This document shows, piece after piece, positions 8,935 to 16,828 of a DNA stretch of 37,463 nucleotides. Under the pieces are notes generated by a model. That model saw only the letters and a list, made by a program, of their open reading frames with translations, did not search any database and was not told where the DNA came from. How positions within the stretch are numbered: position 1 is the stretch's first letter; every line of letters starts with the position of its first letter. The stretch comes from Candidatus Gastranaerophilales bacterium (GTDB lineage: Bacteria; Cyanobacteriota; Vampirovibrionia; Gastranaerophilales; Gastranaerophilaceae): contig CALUZA010000057.1 in NCBI GenBank assembly GCA_944325185.1, positions 1 to 37,463 on the forward strand, in the 5' to 3' direction. A program made the translations under genes and the position numbers.

Positions 8935-9182
8935 AAAAAGGGAGGTTATCAAAACCCCCATTTCCCCATTAAAAAATTTTTTTATTAATAAACCGTTAAG
9001 TTTTTCTTGTTAATTATATTTTAAACTAAAGTGCATTATTAATGCAAATATATAATTTATGTTTATATTTTACATGTGTAGTAATTGCTTTTCATCATAC
9101 AAGCAGTGGATTTTAGTGGTTTAAAAAAAGTTTACAATTTATATATATTTGTTAAATTAATAAGAGTATTATTCTAATTGTC

Positions 9183-10109
9183 ATGACTAATTTTAATTCA
9201 ATTAATAATTTAAGATTTTATGTTTCGCAAAATGGCTCGTCTGTGCAAAATTCAAAACCAGCAGGAATTGTAGATGATAGCCTTTCAAATTTGACACAAA
9301 ATACTTCCAATATGCAAAATGAAACTACTTCTTTAGTTAATCCTTCGTTGCTATATAACTATTCAATGGCAAAAATGGATTACGAGGTTATGATGAAATA
9401 CCTTTTAAATATGATGTCTTTACCTGATTCTATAGATAAATTCATTCAAAAAGCTGCTCAAAACAGCAAAGATTTTGAAATGATAAAAGTATTGGTTGAA
9501 AATCTTATTAGCACTAAGGCATTAGCAGAATTTTTAAATGAAAAGTCAAAAATTGCTGTTGATAAAACCATGCAAGCTATTTCAAATTCTCTTAAAGCAG
9601 GATTAAGTGATAGCGGGCAATTAAGAGATATTTTGTCTATTTTGAATATTATACAATCTCAAAGTTCTTCAAATTCTAATATTTTAAAAGAGTTTTTATT
9701 ACTTTATATACCTGTTAGTGGACAAATTTATGAAAAACAGCTTGAATATATACCTATGGAGAATGATGAAGAAAAGAAAGTTTCTTTTTCGGAACTTTCT
9801 TTGATGTTTGAAACTTTAAATTTTTCAAATATATTATGTACTATAAATGTTGAAAATAATGATGTGACTGTTTTTATGTCTGTTTTTGATAATTTCCCAT
9901 CTATTGCATTTGAAAAAGTTGTTAAAACTTTTTCAAAAGAAGCTAATATAAATTTGTTTTTGGAATATAAAATTAAACAAAATGCACAAACTAACACTCA
10001 AAATCAAAATTTTAAAGTTGTTTCCAAATCAATGGTTTCAATTAATGTTTTAATTTTGGCGCATTTGATAATTAAAACAATTTTTAAATTGGATAATGAT
10101 TTTATTTAA
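9183..10109 (+). CDS. Hypothetical protein, 308 residues
   Basis: The first 50 residues are Asn/Ser-rich and probably disordered. A helical middle follows (about 60-180), then a beta-rich part around 200-270 (NILCTINVENNDVTVFMSVF). The end is a hydrophobic segment (SINVLILAHLIIKTIFKL) that could be a membrane helix. The order of a disordered N-terminus, a helical middle and a small beta domain faintly recalls hook-length-control (FliK)-like proteins, but no flagellar gene is nearby and I do not assign it. No Shine-Dalgarno precedes the ATG; TATTAT at 9167-9172 lies 10 bp upstream. The 3' end overlaps the convergent AsmA-like gene by 8 bp. Confidence 0.65.
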   Translation: MTNFNSINNLRFYVSQNGSSVQNSKPAGIVDDSLSNLTQNTSNMQNETTSLVNPSLLYNYSMAKMDYEVMMKYLLNMMSLPDSIDKFIQKAAQNSKDFEMIKVLVENLISTKALAEFLNEKSKIAVDKTMQAISNSLKAGLSDSGQLRDILSILNIIQSQSSSNSNILKEFLLLYIPVSGQIYEKQLEYIPMENDEEKKVSFSELSLMFETLNFSNILCTINVENNDVTVFMSVFDNFPSIAFEKVVKTFSKEANINLFLEYKIKQNAQTNTQNQNFKVVSKSMVSINVLILAHLIIKTIFKLDNDFI

Positions 10110-12867
10110 TTTTTTTCAAACTTGATAAGAAATTATTATGTTCGACGTCGCCTTCAACTTGCGTTAAGAAAACTTGCGTTTTTTCGTTTGGAACATTGAT
10201 TTCAGGCAGTTCATCCAGTTCAGATTTATAATAGTTTGCATCATTTCTTGTGTTTAGTTGGACTTTGTTTGCAAGTGCGCTTAAAGACATGTTTCTTAAA
10301 AAACTAAACATTGTTTTTTTGTCAGATGAAAATCTTGTATAGATTCTGAGCGATGTATCATGTTTTTCCATGTCAAATCTGCCTCTTATCAAGGCGCTCA
10401 GTGTTTGAGAATATGATTTGATATTTATTTTATTTACAACATTGTTTCTAATTGTTAGCTCGCCTGTAATTTTTTCAAAATTGCCCTCAGGTATACTTAC
10501 AATATCCATAATTGCTCCGGGGCTAAGCATTGCTACAGGGTTTCTAAATACTGAAGCAATTTTTAAAACATATTCAACCAGACCAATTTTACCTATTGTA
10601 CCTTCTTTTATTATAAATTTCATATCACCGTTTAATTTTAGTGATTTATCACCATATAATTCTATTATTCCTGAGGCACGTCCTGTTATTTCTTTTTCAA
10701 GATTAAATAAAACTTTTGCCATAAGGTCAGAATTTATGTCTTTTGCTCCAAGTTTTACATAGTATTTTAAATTTTTTAAATCGCAATCAACAAATAACGA
10801 GGATGTTCCATCTGCAATATCAAACTTATTTGATTTTATTTTTAAAATACCATTTTCATCCAGAGTCATGTTTGCTTCTATATTTCCAAAGTTAATTTCT
10901 TTATAATTTCCTTTATGTAAAGTAAAATCGCCATCTTCAATTCTAATAAAGCTTGTGTCGAACATATATTCGTCGTTTGCGATATCATTTTCATTTTCTA
11001 TATTGGATGTGTCGTCTGACACATTTTTATTTTGGTTATTTACAGCTTTTAAAAATCTTTCAACATCCATGTTATCAATGTCCAGTGTTAAATTTTTTAT
11101 AACAAAAGGTGGTTGAAGTTCATTTTTAATTTTTCCGCTAAATATATATTTTGCTCGTTTAAATCTTCCTTGCGCTTGAATATCTATTATGTTTGAATTT
11201 GTTTTTAGGGTTGCATTTTTAACAAATAACCTTTGTGATGGAATTAAAGTTTTATTTATTTTCATGTTTGCGTTTAATATTGGAATGTTGTTTTTAAAAT
11301 CTACGTGAAGATTTCCCTTAACAGTACCCTTTTTAAATAATTTTTGTCCTGCAAATATATTTAAAAATTCGCATGGCATTTCTCTTCCAAATGTAAAACC
11401 TGCGCTATAGAGCTGTCCTTTTAGATTCATTTTTGCATCTAAAATTAGTATTGGTTTTAATTTTATGCCTCTTTTTATGTCTGGCGCTATGTAGTAATTT
11501 ATGTTTTTTATGTCAAATTTGTCGCCTTCAATATGAAAATCACCTTTTGCTGCTCTATCATAATCTGAAAGTGCAGATTTTGAATCATCTATACCGAAGT
11601 TTACACCTTTTGGAATTTTCGCAAGCCAAACAATATCCATTATATTATTTTTAGCTTTGTATATAATTCTTGTTCCAAAAGGTTTTGATGTATGTAAAAC
11701 AGTATTGTTTATAAGTTTTGCCAAGTAATCTTTAAAAAATTCGTTTGATATTACTGTGTCTATTGTTATATTTGAGTCAAAAGTTTTATAATAATCTTTA
11801 ATTGAGCCATATATTTTAACATTATTGTTTTTATTTTTGCCCCAATAACCTATTAAATCGATAAAATCTATAGAATTTTTTGATATGTTTATTCTGCCTT
11901 TTGAAATATTAACAGGAATGTATGAAACGTCTTTTAGACTTGCTTTTGTGTTGTTAATATTGATGTATCCGGAAAGCTCATTATTGTTTGAGTTTACGTC
12001 AAAGTTAACTTGCCCGCTTGGATTTTGTAGGGGTTTTAAAAGATTTTCGCCGTTTGGTATTACAATATTTGAATTTATTAGATTAAATACGTCTAAAAGT
12101 GTAAATTTATCTGATTTTGCATTTATAAAAATATTTTTTTGATCTATTTTGGATGATAAAAGTAGTCTTGAATTATTTATCAATACAAGCAATTTTTCTA
12201 TTTCAACTCTATCTTTAAAAATTTTTACTTCGTTTATAGATGAAGATGCAATATTTACGTATGTTTTAGAACCTTTTGAAATTATAGCTTCAAAGTTGAA
12301 TTCAAGATTTTTTTGATTGTTGTCTTGTACAAGAGCAATATCTCTTGAATATAAATCAAATACAGCACCATTTTGCTTGTATGACAACTCCATTTCGTCA
12401 AGTTTGATTTGTGAATTGTATATGTTTATTTTCCAATCGCAAACCGTTTTTTCTTGTTTTTCTTCTTGTTTAATTTCAAGTGAATCAAGTAATTCATCTG
12501 CTTTTATTATAAGTGTAGTTGCTAAAAGTCGATTAAGTTCAATTTTTTTGGAGAAAATTTGATTATAAGATATTGATGTTTCAAAGTTTTTTAATTCGAT
12601 AAGGTTTTTATTGTTTTTTTTGAGATATAAATTCCCTATTTCAAGGTCAATTTGTGGTTTTATGTATGTTTTTAATTTAACGTTGTCATAATATAGTTCT
12701 GTTTTTGTAAAATCGTACATTATTTTGTGCAATGTTTTTGAGAGAAGTTTTGATTTTGCAAATTCAGGTAATACAACTAAATATGCAAAAATTGTTATAA
12801 TTATTAAAATACTTGTTGCAATAAGCACTGTAAGGCCTATTAATTTAACTTTTTTCATATCTTTCAT
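10102..12867 (-). CDS. AsmA-family envelope protein
   Basis: The 921-residue protein has one N-terminal membrane anchor (about residues 8-31) followed by a long repetitive beta-rich periplasmic region. The C-terminal third carries the AsmA-like C-terminal pattern: LEKEITGRASGIIELYG, LNGDMKFIIKEGTIGKIG, NNVVNKINIKSYSQTLSALI and GRFDMEKHDTSLRIYTRF. AsmA/TamB/YhdP-type proteins are inner-membrane-anchored bridges involved in phospholipid or outer-membrane protein transport, so this gene implies a two-membrane envelope. An in-frame ATG 9 bases downstream is an alternative start. There is no Shine-Dalgarno; TATAAT on the minus strand (12877-12882) lies 9 bp before the ATG, suggesting a near-leaderless transcript. 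It is divergent from the WG-repeat gene across 41 bp. Confidence 0.82.
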   Translation of the reverse strand: MKDMKKVKLIGLTVLIATSILIIITIFAYLVVLPEFAKSKLLSKTLHKIMYDFTKTELYYDNVKLKTYIKPQIDLEIGNLYLKKNNKNLIELKNFETSISYNQIFSKKIELNRLLATTLIIKADELLDSLEIKQEEKQEKTVCDWKINIYNSQIKLDEMELSYKQNGAVFDLYSRDIALVQDNNQKNLEFNFEAIISKGSKTYVNIASSSINEVKIFKDRVEIEKLLVLINNSRLLLSSKIDQKNIFINAKSDKFTLLDVFNLINSNIVIPNGENLLKPLQNPSGQVNFDVNSNNNELSGYININNTKASLKDVSYIPVNISKGRINISKNSIDFIDLIGYWGKNKNNNVKIYGSIKDYYKTFDSNITIDTVISNEFFKDYLAKLINNTVLHTSKPFGTRIIYKAKNNIMDIVWLAKIPKGVNFGIDDSKSALSDYDRAAKGDFHIEGDKFDIKNINYYIAPDIKRGIKLKPILILDAKMNLKGQLYSAGFTFGREMPCEFLNIFAGQKLFKKGTVKGNLHVDFKNNIPILNANMKINKTLIPSQRLFVKNATLKTNSNIIDIQAQGRFKRAKYIFSGKIKNELQPPFVIKNLTLDIDNMDVERFLKAVNNQNKNVSDDTSNIENENDIANDEYMFDTSFIRIEDGDFTLHKGNYKEINFGNIEANMTLDENGILKIKSNKFDIADGTSSLFVDCDLKNLKYYVKLGAKDINSDLMAKVLFNLEKEITGRASGIIELYGDKSLKLNGDMKFIIKEGTIGKIGLVEYVLKIASVFRNPVAMLSPGAIMDIVSIPEGNFEKITGELTIRNNVVNKINIKSYSQTLSALIRGRFDMEKHDTSLRIYTRFSSDKKTMFSFLRNMSLSALANKVQLNTRNDANYYKSELDELPEINVPNEKTQVFLTQVEGDVEHNNFLSSLKKIK

Positions 12868-12908
12868 AATAAAAAAATTATATCATAAATTTATGGTATT
12901 ATATTTTT
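12868..12908. promoter_or_regulatory. Compact divergent promoter region
   Basis: Only 41 bp separate the AsmA-like gene (minus) from the WG-repeat gene (plus). It holds TATAAT on the minus strand (12877-12882) and TATTAT on the plus strand (12897-12902), each 6-9 bp from its start codon. Neither gene has a Shine-Dalgarno sequence. Transcription start sites would fall at or within a few bases of the ATG codons. Confidence 0.45.
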
Positions 12909-13787
12909 ATGAAAAAGTTACTGTTGTTTTTAATTTGTATATTTATGCTCTCCGGTGTTTCTTATGCAATTGAGGAGCTGATTTCAACATATAGCGAGGA
13001 CAATAAATTTGGTTTAATACAGGGCGAGGATAAAATTACCGAAGCGAAATATTCCAAATTAATTAGACTTGGAGATTCTTCTTGGCTTTGTTTATACAAA
13101 AATAAATATGGAATTATTGATAATTCCGGAAGTGTTTTGGTTGAACCCAAGTTTACAACAGCTCAAAGATTTGTTGGTAAATATGCAAAACTTGGCTCAA
13201 AAGGAACTTATGCTTTATATGATGATAAGGGTAATTTAATTATCGATAAGGAATATACATCAATTGATATTTTATATGGCAGGATGTTTTTAGTTAGAAA
13301 AAATTACAAGTATGGATTGATAAGTTTTAATGGTGATATTTTACTTGCTCCTGTTGCTGATGATATTTATATGCCAAAACCAAATGTTATAAAAATACAA
13401 TATGATGGTGTCTGGTATGAAATATCTCAGCCTAATAGAGAGGTCATCGAAATACCTAATGAAATTTTATCCGCAAGTGAAATGAATAATAACTTTACTA
13501 TTACTCAAATAATTGAAAACCCGATTACAAGTGCAGGTTATGGTGTTGTTAGTTTGGGTGATTATTTTATTAAGATCTTTTCTTCAATATCTCCTGCCTA
13601 TGAACAAACTATTGATGAATTGATTTTGGCTCATGGGGCAGATACTGCTTCGATTTTAATAAAATCATCATGGCTGTTTAAGTTCCCCTTTGTTTACGGG
13701 AAAAATTATATAAATAATTTAAAGACTCCTAATAATGGCCCATTTGCTGATGTAAAAGCAAATTTAAAAAATAAAATCAACAATTAA
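12909..13787 (+). CDS. Secreted WG-repeat protein
   Basis: A signal peptide (MKKLLLFLICIFMLSGVSYA, probable cleavage after residue 20) precedes degenerate WG repeats: KFGLIQGEDKI (from 33), KYGIIDNSGSVLVEPKF (near 64), TYALYDDKGNLIIDKEY (near 98) and KYGLISFNGDILLAPV (near 132). WG/KWG repeats form short beta hairpins and occur in secreted or envelope proteins, mostly of unknown function. The C-terminal 100 residues are not repeat-like. The gene is divergent from the AsmA-like gene and 49 bp upstream of tyrS. Export to the periplasm or cell surface is likely; the partner is unknown. Confidence 0.78.
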   Translation: MKKLLLFLICIFMLSGVSYAIEELISTYSEDNKFGLIQGEDKITEAKYSKLIRLGDSSWLCLYKNKYGIIDNSGSVLVEPKFTTAQRFVGKYAKLGSKGTYALYDDKGNLIIDKEYTSIDILYGRMFLVRKNYKYGLISFNGDILLAPVADDIYMPKPNVIKIQYDGVWYEISQPNREVIEIPNEILSASEMNNNFTITQIIENPITSAGYGVVSLGDYFIKIFSSISPAYEQTIDELILAHGADTASILIKSSWLFKFPFVYGKNYINNLKTPNNGPFADVKANLKNKINN

Positions 13788-13797
13788 TTGATTTTTA
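13774..13797 (+). terminator. Possible AT-rich terminator after the WG-repeat gene
   Basis: AAAATCAA and TTGATTTT form an 8-bp stem over a CAATTAA loop, overlapping the stop codon and followed by a short T run. Its GC-poor stem makes it weak; it might only attenuate transcription into tyrS. Confidence 0.35.
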
Positions 13798-13836
13798 AGC
13801 TAGAATTTAAGTGAACAGTTATTAAATGGAAGTATC

Positions 13837-15051
13837 ATGGGAATATTTGAAGAATTAAAAGAAAGACAATTAATTGCACAAGTTACAAACGAAGATGAAA
13901 TAAAGAAATTAATAAATTCGGGCGGGGCTCGTTTTTATATTGGGTTTGATCCTACTGCAGACTCTTTGCATGTTGGACATTTTATGGCATTGTGTCTTAT
14001 GAAAAGACTGCAAGAGGCGGGAAATAAACCGATTGTATTAATTGGGGGCGGAACGGGGCATATTGGAGATCCTTCGGGTCGTTCGGATATGCGTTCTATG
14101 ATGAGTAAGGAAATAATTGACCATAATTGTGCTTGTTTTAAAAAGCAAATGGAGCGTTTTATTGAGTTTGGTGACGATAAAGCAATAATGCTTAATAATG
14201 CGGATTGGTTATTAAAATTAAATTATGTTGAATTATTGAGAGAAGTCGGAGCTTGTTTTTCTGTTAATAACATGCTGCGTGCCGAATGTTATAAACAACG
14301 CATGGAAAAAGGTTTAAGCTTTTTAGAGTTTAATTATATGATAATGCAAGCATACGATTTCTATTATTTAAATAATAATTATGATTGCAATTTGCAATTC
14401 GGTGGTGATGATCAGTGGTCAAATATGCTTGCAGGTTCTGATTTAATTCGAAAGAAAACGGGTAGAGACGCTCATTCTATGACAATTACTTTGCTTTTAA
14501 ATTCTCAGGGCAAAAAAATGGGTAAAACTGCTTCAGGTGCTGTTTGGCTTGATAAAAATAAAACTTCTGTTTATGATTTTTATCAATATTGGAGAAATGT
14601 TGAAGATGCAGATGTTTTAAAATGTATAAGAATGCTTACATTCCTTCCTTTGGACGAAATAAAAGAAATGGAAAATTGGGAAGGAGCACAGCTGAATAAA
14701 GCAAAAGAAATTCTTGCATTCGAATTAACAAAACTTGTTCATGGTAAAGATGAAGCAATTATTGCTCAAAATTCAGCTAAGGCATTATTTGAAGCTGGCG
14801 CTGATGATACAAATATGCCTTCATCTGAGTTGGTTTTTGATGGAGATGAAATTTTGCTTGTTGATGCTTTGGTGCAATCAAATTTATGCCAAAGCAAGGG
14901 TGAAGCAAAGCGATTGATTCAACAAGGCGGAGTCACAGTTGAAGATAATAAAATAACTTCCTTTGATTATAAATTAACAAGAGAGTCCCTAAAGGGCGGT
15001 TTAAAAATCAAAAAAGGGAAGAAGATTTTTCATAAAATATTTGTAAAATAG
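13837..15051 (+). CDS. tyrS: Tyrosyl-tRNA synthetase
   Basis: This 404-residue class I synthetase charges tRNA-Tyr. The HIGH motif is HVGH (45-48) in GFDPTADSLHVGHFMAL. The tyrosine pocket is marked by the YMIMQAYDF and FGGDDQWSNM segments. The KMSKS loop is KMGKT (227-231). A C-terminal S4 RNA-binding domain occupies the last 70 residues (LLVDALVQSNLCQSKGEAKR). The length matches bacterial TyrRS. The ATG is preceded by a GGAAG ribosome-binding site. A strong hairpin terminator follows directly. Confidence 0.97.
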   Translation: MGIFEELKERQLIAQVTNEDEIKKLINSGGARFYIGFDPTADSLHVGHFMALCLMKRLQEAGNKPIVLIGGGTGHIGDPSGRSDMRSMMSKEIIDHNCACFKKQMERFIEFGDDKAIMLNNADWLLKLNYVELLREVGACFSVNNMLRAECYKQRMEKGLSFLEFNYMIMQAYDFYYLNNNYDCNLQFGGDDQWSNMLAGSDLIRKKTGRDAHSMTITLLLNSQGKKMGKTASGAVWLDKNKTSVYDFYQYWRNVEDADVLKCIRMLTFLPLDEIKEMENWEGAQLNKAKEILAFELTKLVHGKDEAIIAQNSAKALFEAGADDTNMPSSELVFDGDEILLVDALVQSNLCQSKGEAKRLIQQGGVTVEDNKITSFDYKLTRESLKGGLKIKKGKKIFHKIFVK

Positions 15052-15064
15052 TTTTGATATTTAA

Positions 15065-15086
15065 AAAGCCCGCAAATGCGGGCTTT
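15065..15086. terminator. Bidirectional terminator between tyrS and the transglycosylase gene
   Basis: AAAGCCCGC (15065-15073) pairs perfectly with GCGGGCTTT (15078-15086) across an AAAT loop. The A and T tracts let it work on both strands for the two convergent genes. Confidence 0.85.
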
Positions 15087-15113
15087 AATTAAATTGATTG
15101 TTCAATATATTTT

Positions 15114-15614
15114 CTATATTGTATCAGACATAAATGTTTGTGTTTTTTCGTCAGCTTTAAATGTGCTGTATTCTCTTTTGATGTTTTTAATAAAACTTTT
15201 AGTTGCACTAAATGGAGGTACTCCGTTGTATTTTGCAACGTTACCCGGACCTGCGTTATATGCAGCCAAGGCAAGCTCCATAGAGCCGTATTTTTTATAC
15301 AGCATTTGATAATATTTTAGTCCGCCTTCAACATTTTCGCTTACAATGTATGGATTTACACCAAGCTTTTTGGCTGTAGACGGAGTAAGTTGAAATAAAC
15401 CAATTGCGCCTTTTGGGCTTTTAACGGTTGTGTTAAAATTCGATTCGATTTTTGCGATACTAAGCGCAATATAAGGGTCCACTCCTAATTTTTGTGCAGT
15501 TTGAACAATCAATTTTTTTGCGCTTTCTGGCGATTGGGAAGCATTTGCTGTGTTAGAAGCGATAAGCACGAAGCAAAAAGCAACTAACAAAGTTTTTACT
15601 AGCTTTTTCGTCAT
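15114..15614 (-). CDS. Secreted lytic transglycosylase (SLT domain)
   Basis: The product is a 166-residue peptidoglycan-cleaving enzyme. The start at 15614 is chosen because GAGGAT lies just upstream and the protein then opens with a clear signal peptide (MTKKLVKTLLVAFCFVLIAS, cleavage near residue 25). The in-frame GTG at 15689 adds 25 residues without that feature. The SLT domain shows ALSIAKIESNF with catalytic Glu57, GAIGLFQLTPSTAKKLG and ALAAYNAGPGNVAKY. It is a compact single-domain enzyme of the periplasm, acting in wall turnover or insertion of envelope machines. A good promoter and a leader of about 85 nt precede it. Confidence 0.93.
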   Translation of the reverse strand: MTKKLVKTLLVAFCFVLIASNTANASQSPESAKKLIVQTAQKLGVDPYIALSIAKIESNFNTTVKSPKGAIGLFQLTPSTAKKLGVNPYIVSENVEGGLKYYQMLYKKYGSMELALAAYNAGPGNVAKYNGVPPFSATKSFIKNIKREYSTFKADEKTQTFMSDTI

Positions 15615-15707
15615 AAAAATATCCTCATTTTTTGTCATTAACCGGGTAAAAAACTCGTCTTTAAAGATTTGCTTTAAATTAAGCCACACACCCTAAGTTT
15701 TGTAAAT

Positions 15708-15736
15708 ACTATATCATAAATTTTTATTTTTTGCAA
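15708..15736 (-). promoter_or_regulatory. Promoter of the lytic transglycosylase gene
   Basis: On the minus strand, TTGCAA (15736-15731), a 17-bp spacer and TATAGT (15713-15708) form a good sigma-70-type promoter. The transcript would start near 15701, leaving a leader of about 85 nt before the ATG at 15614. Confidence 0.6.
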
Positions 15737-15830
15737 CCTTTGTAAAAACTAGTAACCCCGAAAGCCTTGCAATGACTGCATTATGCTTTACTACATTTTT
15801 AGTATAATACATATTGTTTTGTGTCAAGTC

Positions 15831-15860
15831 TTGCTAAAAGAAACTTATTTGTGTTAGAAT
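15831..15860 (+). promoter_or_regulatory. Promoter of the tRNA-Ser pair
   Basis: TTGCTA (15831-15836), an 18-bp spacer and TAGAAT (15855-15860) lie 15 bp before the first tRNA-Ser, a typical distance for a tRNA promoter. Confidence 0.55.
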
Positions 15861-15875
15861 TTAATAACATGACAT

Positions 15876-15964
15876 GGAGAAATGGCCGAGTGGCTGAAGG
15901 CGGCACCCTGCTAAGGTGTTAGGTGGAGTAATCTGCCTCGAGGGTTCGAATCCCTCTTTCTCCG
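15876..15964 (+). tRNA. tRNA-Ser (anticodon GCT)
   Basis: The acceptor arms GGAGAAA and TTTCTCC pair fully. The anticodon stem GCACC/GGTGT frames the loop CTGCTAA with anticodon GCT at 15910-15912, reading AGC and AGT. A long variable arm (class II tRNA) and the T arm GAGGGTTCGAATCCCTC are present. The 3' CCA is not encoded. Confidence 0.95.
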
Positions 15965-15982
15965 TTTTTTGTTGGATTTAAT

Positions 15983-16069
15983 GGAGAAGTGTCCGAGTGG
16001 TTGAAGGTGACGACCTCGAAAGTCGTTGTAGGGGTGACTCTACCGAGGGTTCGAATCCCTCCTTCTCCG
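15983..16069 (+). tRNA. tRNA-Ser (anticodon CGA)
   Basis: The acceptor arms GGAGAAG and CTTCTCC pair. The anticodon stem ACGAC/GTCGT frames CTCGAAA, with anticodon CGA at 16017-16019, reading TCG. A long variable arm and a standard T arm are present and CCA is not encoded. It lies 18 bp after the first tRNA-Ser and is probably co-transcribed; the T-rich tract after it (16070-16082) may end the transcript. Confidence 0.95.
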
Positions 16070-16145
16070 TTTTTTGTTTTTGAAAAAGGCAAAAAAAAAT
16101 ATTTTTTTGTTTTTAATATAATAGTTAAGATATAAGGAGTAAATC

Positions 16146-16481
16146 ATGAATGTATCTGCTATTTTAAATACCCCTGATTATACAAGCAAAGGAAATAAGT
16201 ATAATAAATGCAGAGGAGGGAAAATTGTGGGTGCTACTTTAGCTTCTGCTTATAGCGTGGTGAATCTTGCACGCAATAAAGATTTGATTAGCTCTTTTGG
16301 TATAAGTAAGCCTTTGCTTGCTATTTCTTTGGGAATAGGTGTGGCAATAAATGCATTGTTTGGTACTGGAATTGGCGCTATTGTTGATGCTATTATTAAT
16401 TCCACAAGAAAAAGTAAGGCTGATAAAGAAGCTATAGCGCAAAAGGAAAGCAAATCCGAAGTGCCCAATGAAGCAAAATAA
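16146..16481 (+). CDS. Small membrane protein, unknown function
   Basis: The 111-residue protein has a polar N-terminus (MNVSAILNTPDYTSKGNKYN), a weakly hydrophobic segment around 30-42, and a clear membrane segment around 56-85 (KPLLAISLGIGVAINALFGT followed by GIGAIVDAIINS). It ends in a Lys/Glu-rich tail. AAGGAG lies 7 bp before the ATG and a strong terminator follows, supporting a real single-gene transcript. No family is recognised. Its general build (polar start, Gly/Ala-rich hydrophobic segment, charged tail) resembles the small protein at 6904, without clear sequence identity. Confidence 0.7.
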   Translation: MNVSAILNTPDYTSKGNKYNKCRGGKIVGATLASAYSVVNLARNKDLISSFGISKPLLAISLGIGVAINALFGTGIGAIVDAIINSTRKSKADKEAIAQKESKSEVPNEAK

Positions 16482-16499
16482 AATTTGTATGTTGTAATA

Positions 16500-16526
16500 A
16501 AAAAAGACGCTTGTTGCGTCTTTTTT
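16500..16526. terminator. Bidirectional terminator
   Basis: GACGC and GCGTC with flanking A6 and T6 tracts form a hairpin over a TTGTT loop. It serves the plus-strand small gene and, on the minus strand, the tRNA-Val that ends at 16530. Confidence 0.85.
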
Positions 16527-16529
16527 AAA

Positions 16530-16605
16530 TGGTGGGCAGTACTGGACTCGAACCAGCGACCCCCACAATGTCAATGTGATGCGCTACCAGCTGCGCTAAC
16601 CGCCC
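16530..16605 (-). tRNA. tRNA-Val (anticodon GAC)
   Basis: On the minus strand GGGCGGT pairs with ACTGCCC. The anticodon stem TCACA/TGTGG frames TTGACAT with anticodon GAC. The T arm is GCTGG-TTCGAGT-CCAGT. The CCA end is encoded, unlike in the two tRNA-Ser genes. Confidence 0.95.
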
Positions 16606-16619
16606 ATTTATCTTACTTG

Positions 16620-16648
16620 ATGATATACGAAAAAAGGTTTAATTGCAA
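16620..16648 (-). promoter_or_regulatory. Promoter of tRNA-Val
   Basis: On the minus strand, TTGCAA (16648-16643), a 17-bp spacer and TATCAT (16625-16620) lie 14 bp before the mature tRNA. Confidence 0.5.
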
Positions 16649-16828
16649 GTTTGTGTTTGCGAATTTATTGTTGAGTTTGTTTTTATTTTTCGTGTTTTAT
16701 TAGGGGAAAATTGTTAAATTAAGATAAAATACTTAAATTGTATTTGTAAATAATATTATAATTAGCAATTTTTTATTTGATTTTAACTTATATATTATAT
16801 AGTAGTACTATTATCGGACATATAAAAG

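Noticed and set aside
8935..9182. Intergenic region with a weak GGGAGGTT/AAACCCCC hairpin and a GCATTATTAATGC palindrome
   Set aside because: The hairpin has a mismatch and no T run after it, and short AT palindromes are common here; neither supports a named element.
15614..15689. GTG at 15689 as start of the lytic transglycosylase
   Set aside because: The ATG at 15614 has a good ribosome-binding site and gives a standard signal peptide; the extension would bury it.
16239..16574. Minus-strand reading frames opposite the small membrane protein and tRNA-Val
   Set aside because: No ribosome-binding site, antisense to a well-supported gene and a tRNA.
16485..16703. A 72-residue reading frame on the plus strand
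   Set aside because: It runs antisense through the tRNA-Val gene and a terminator; such frames are a known artefact over tRNA genes.
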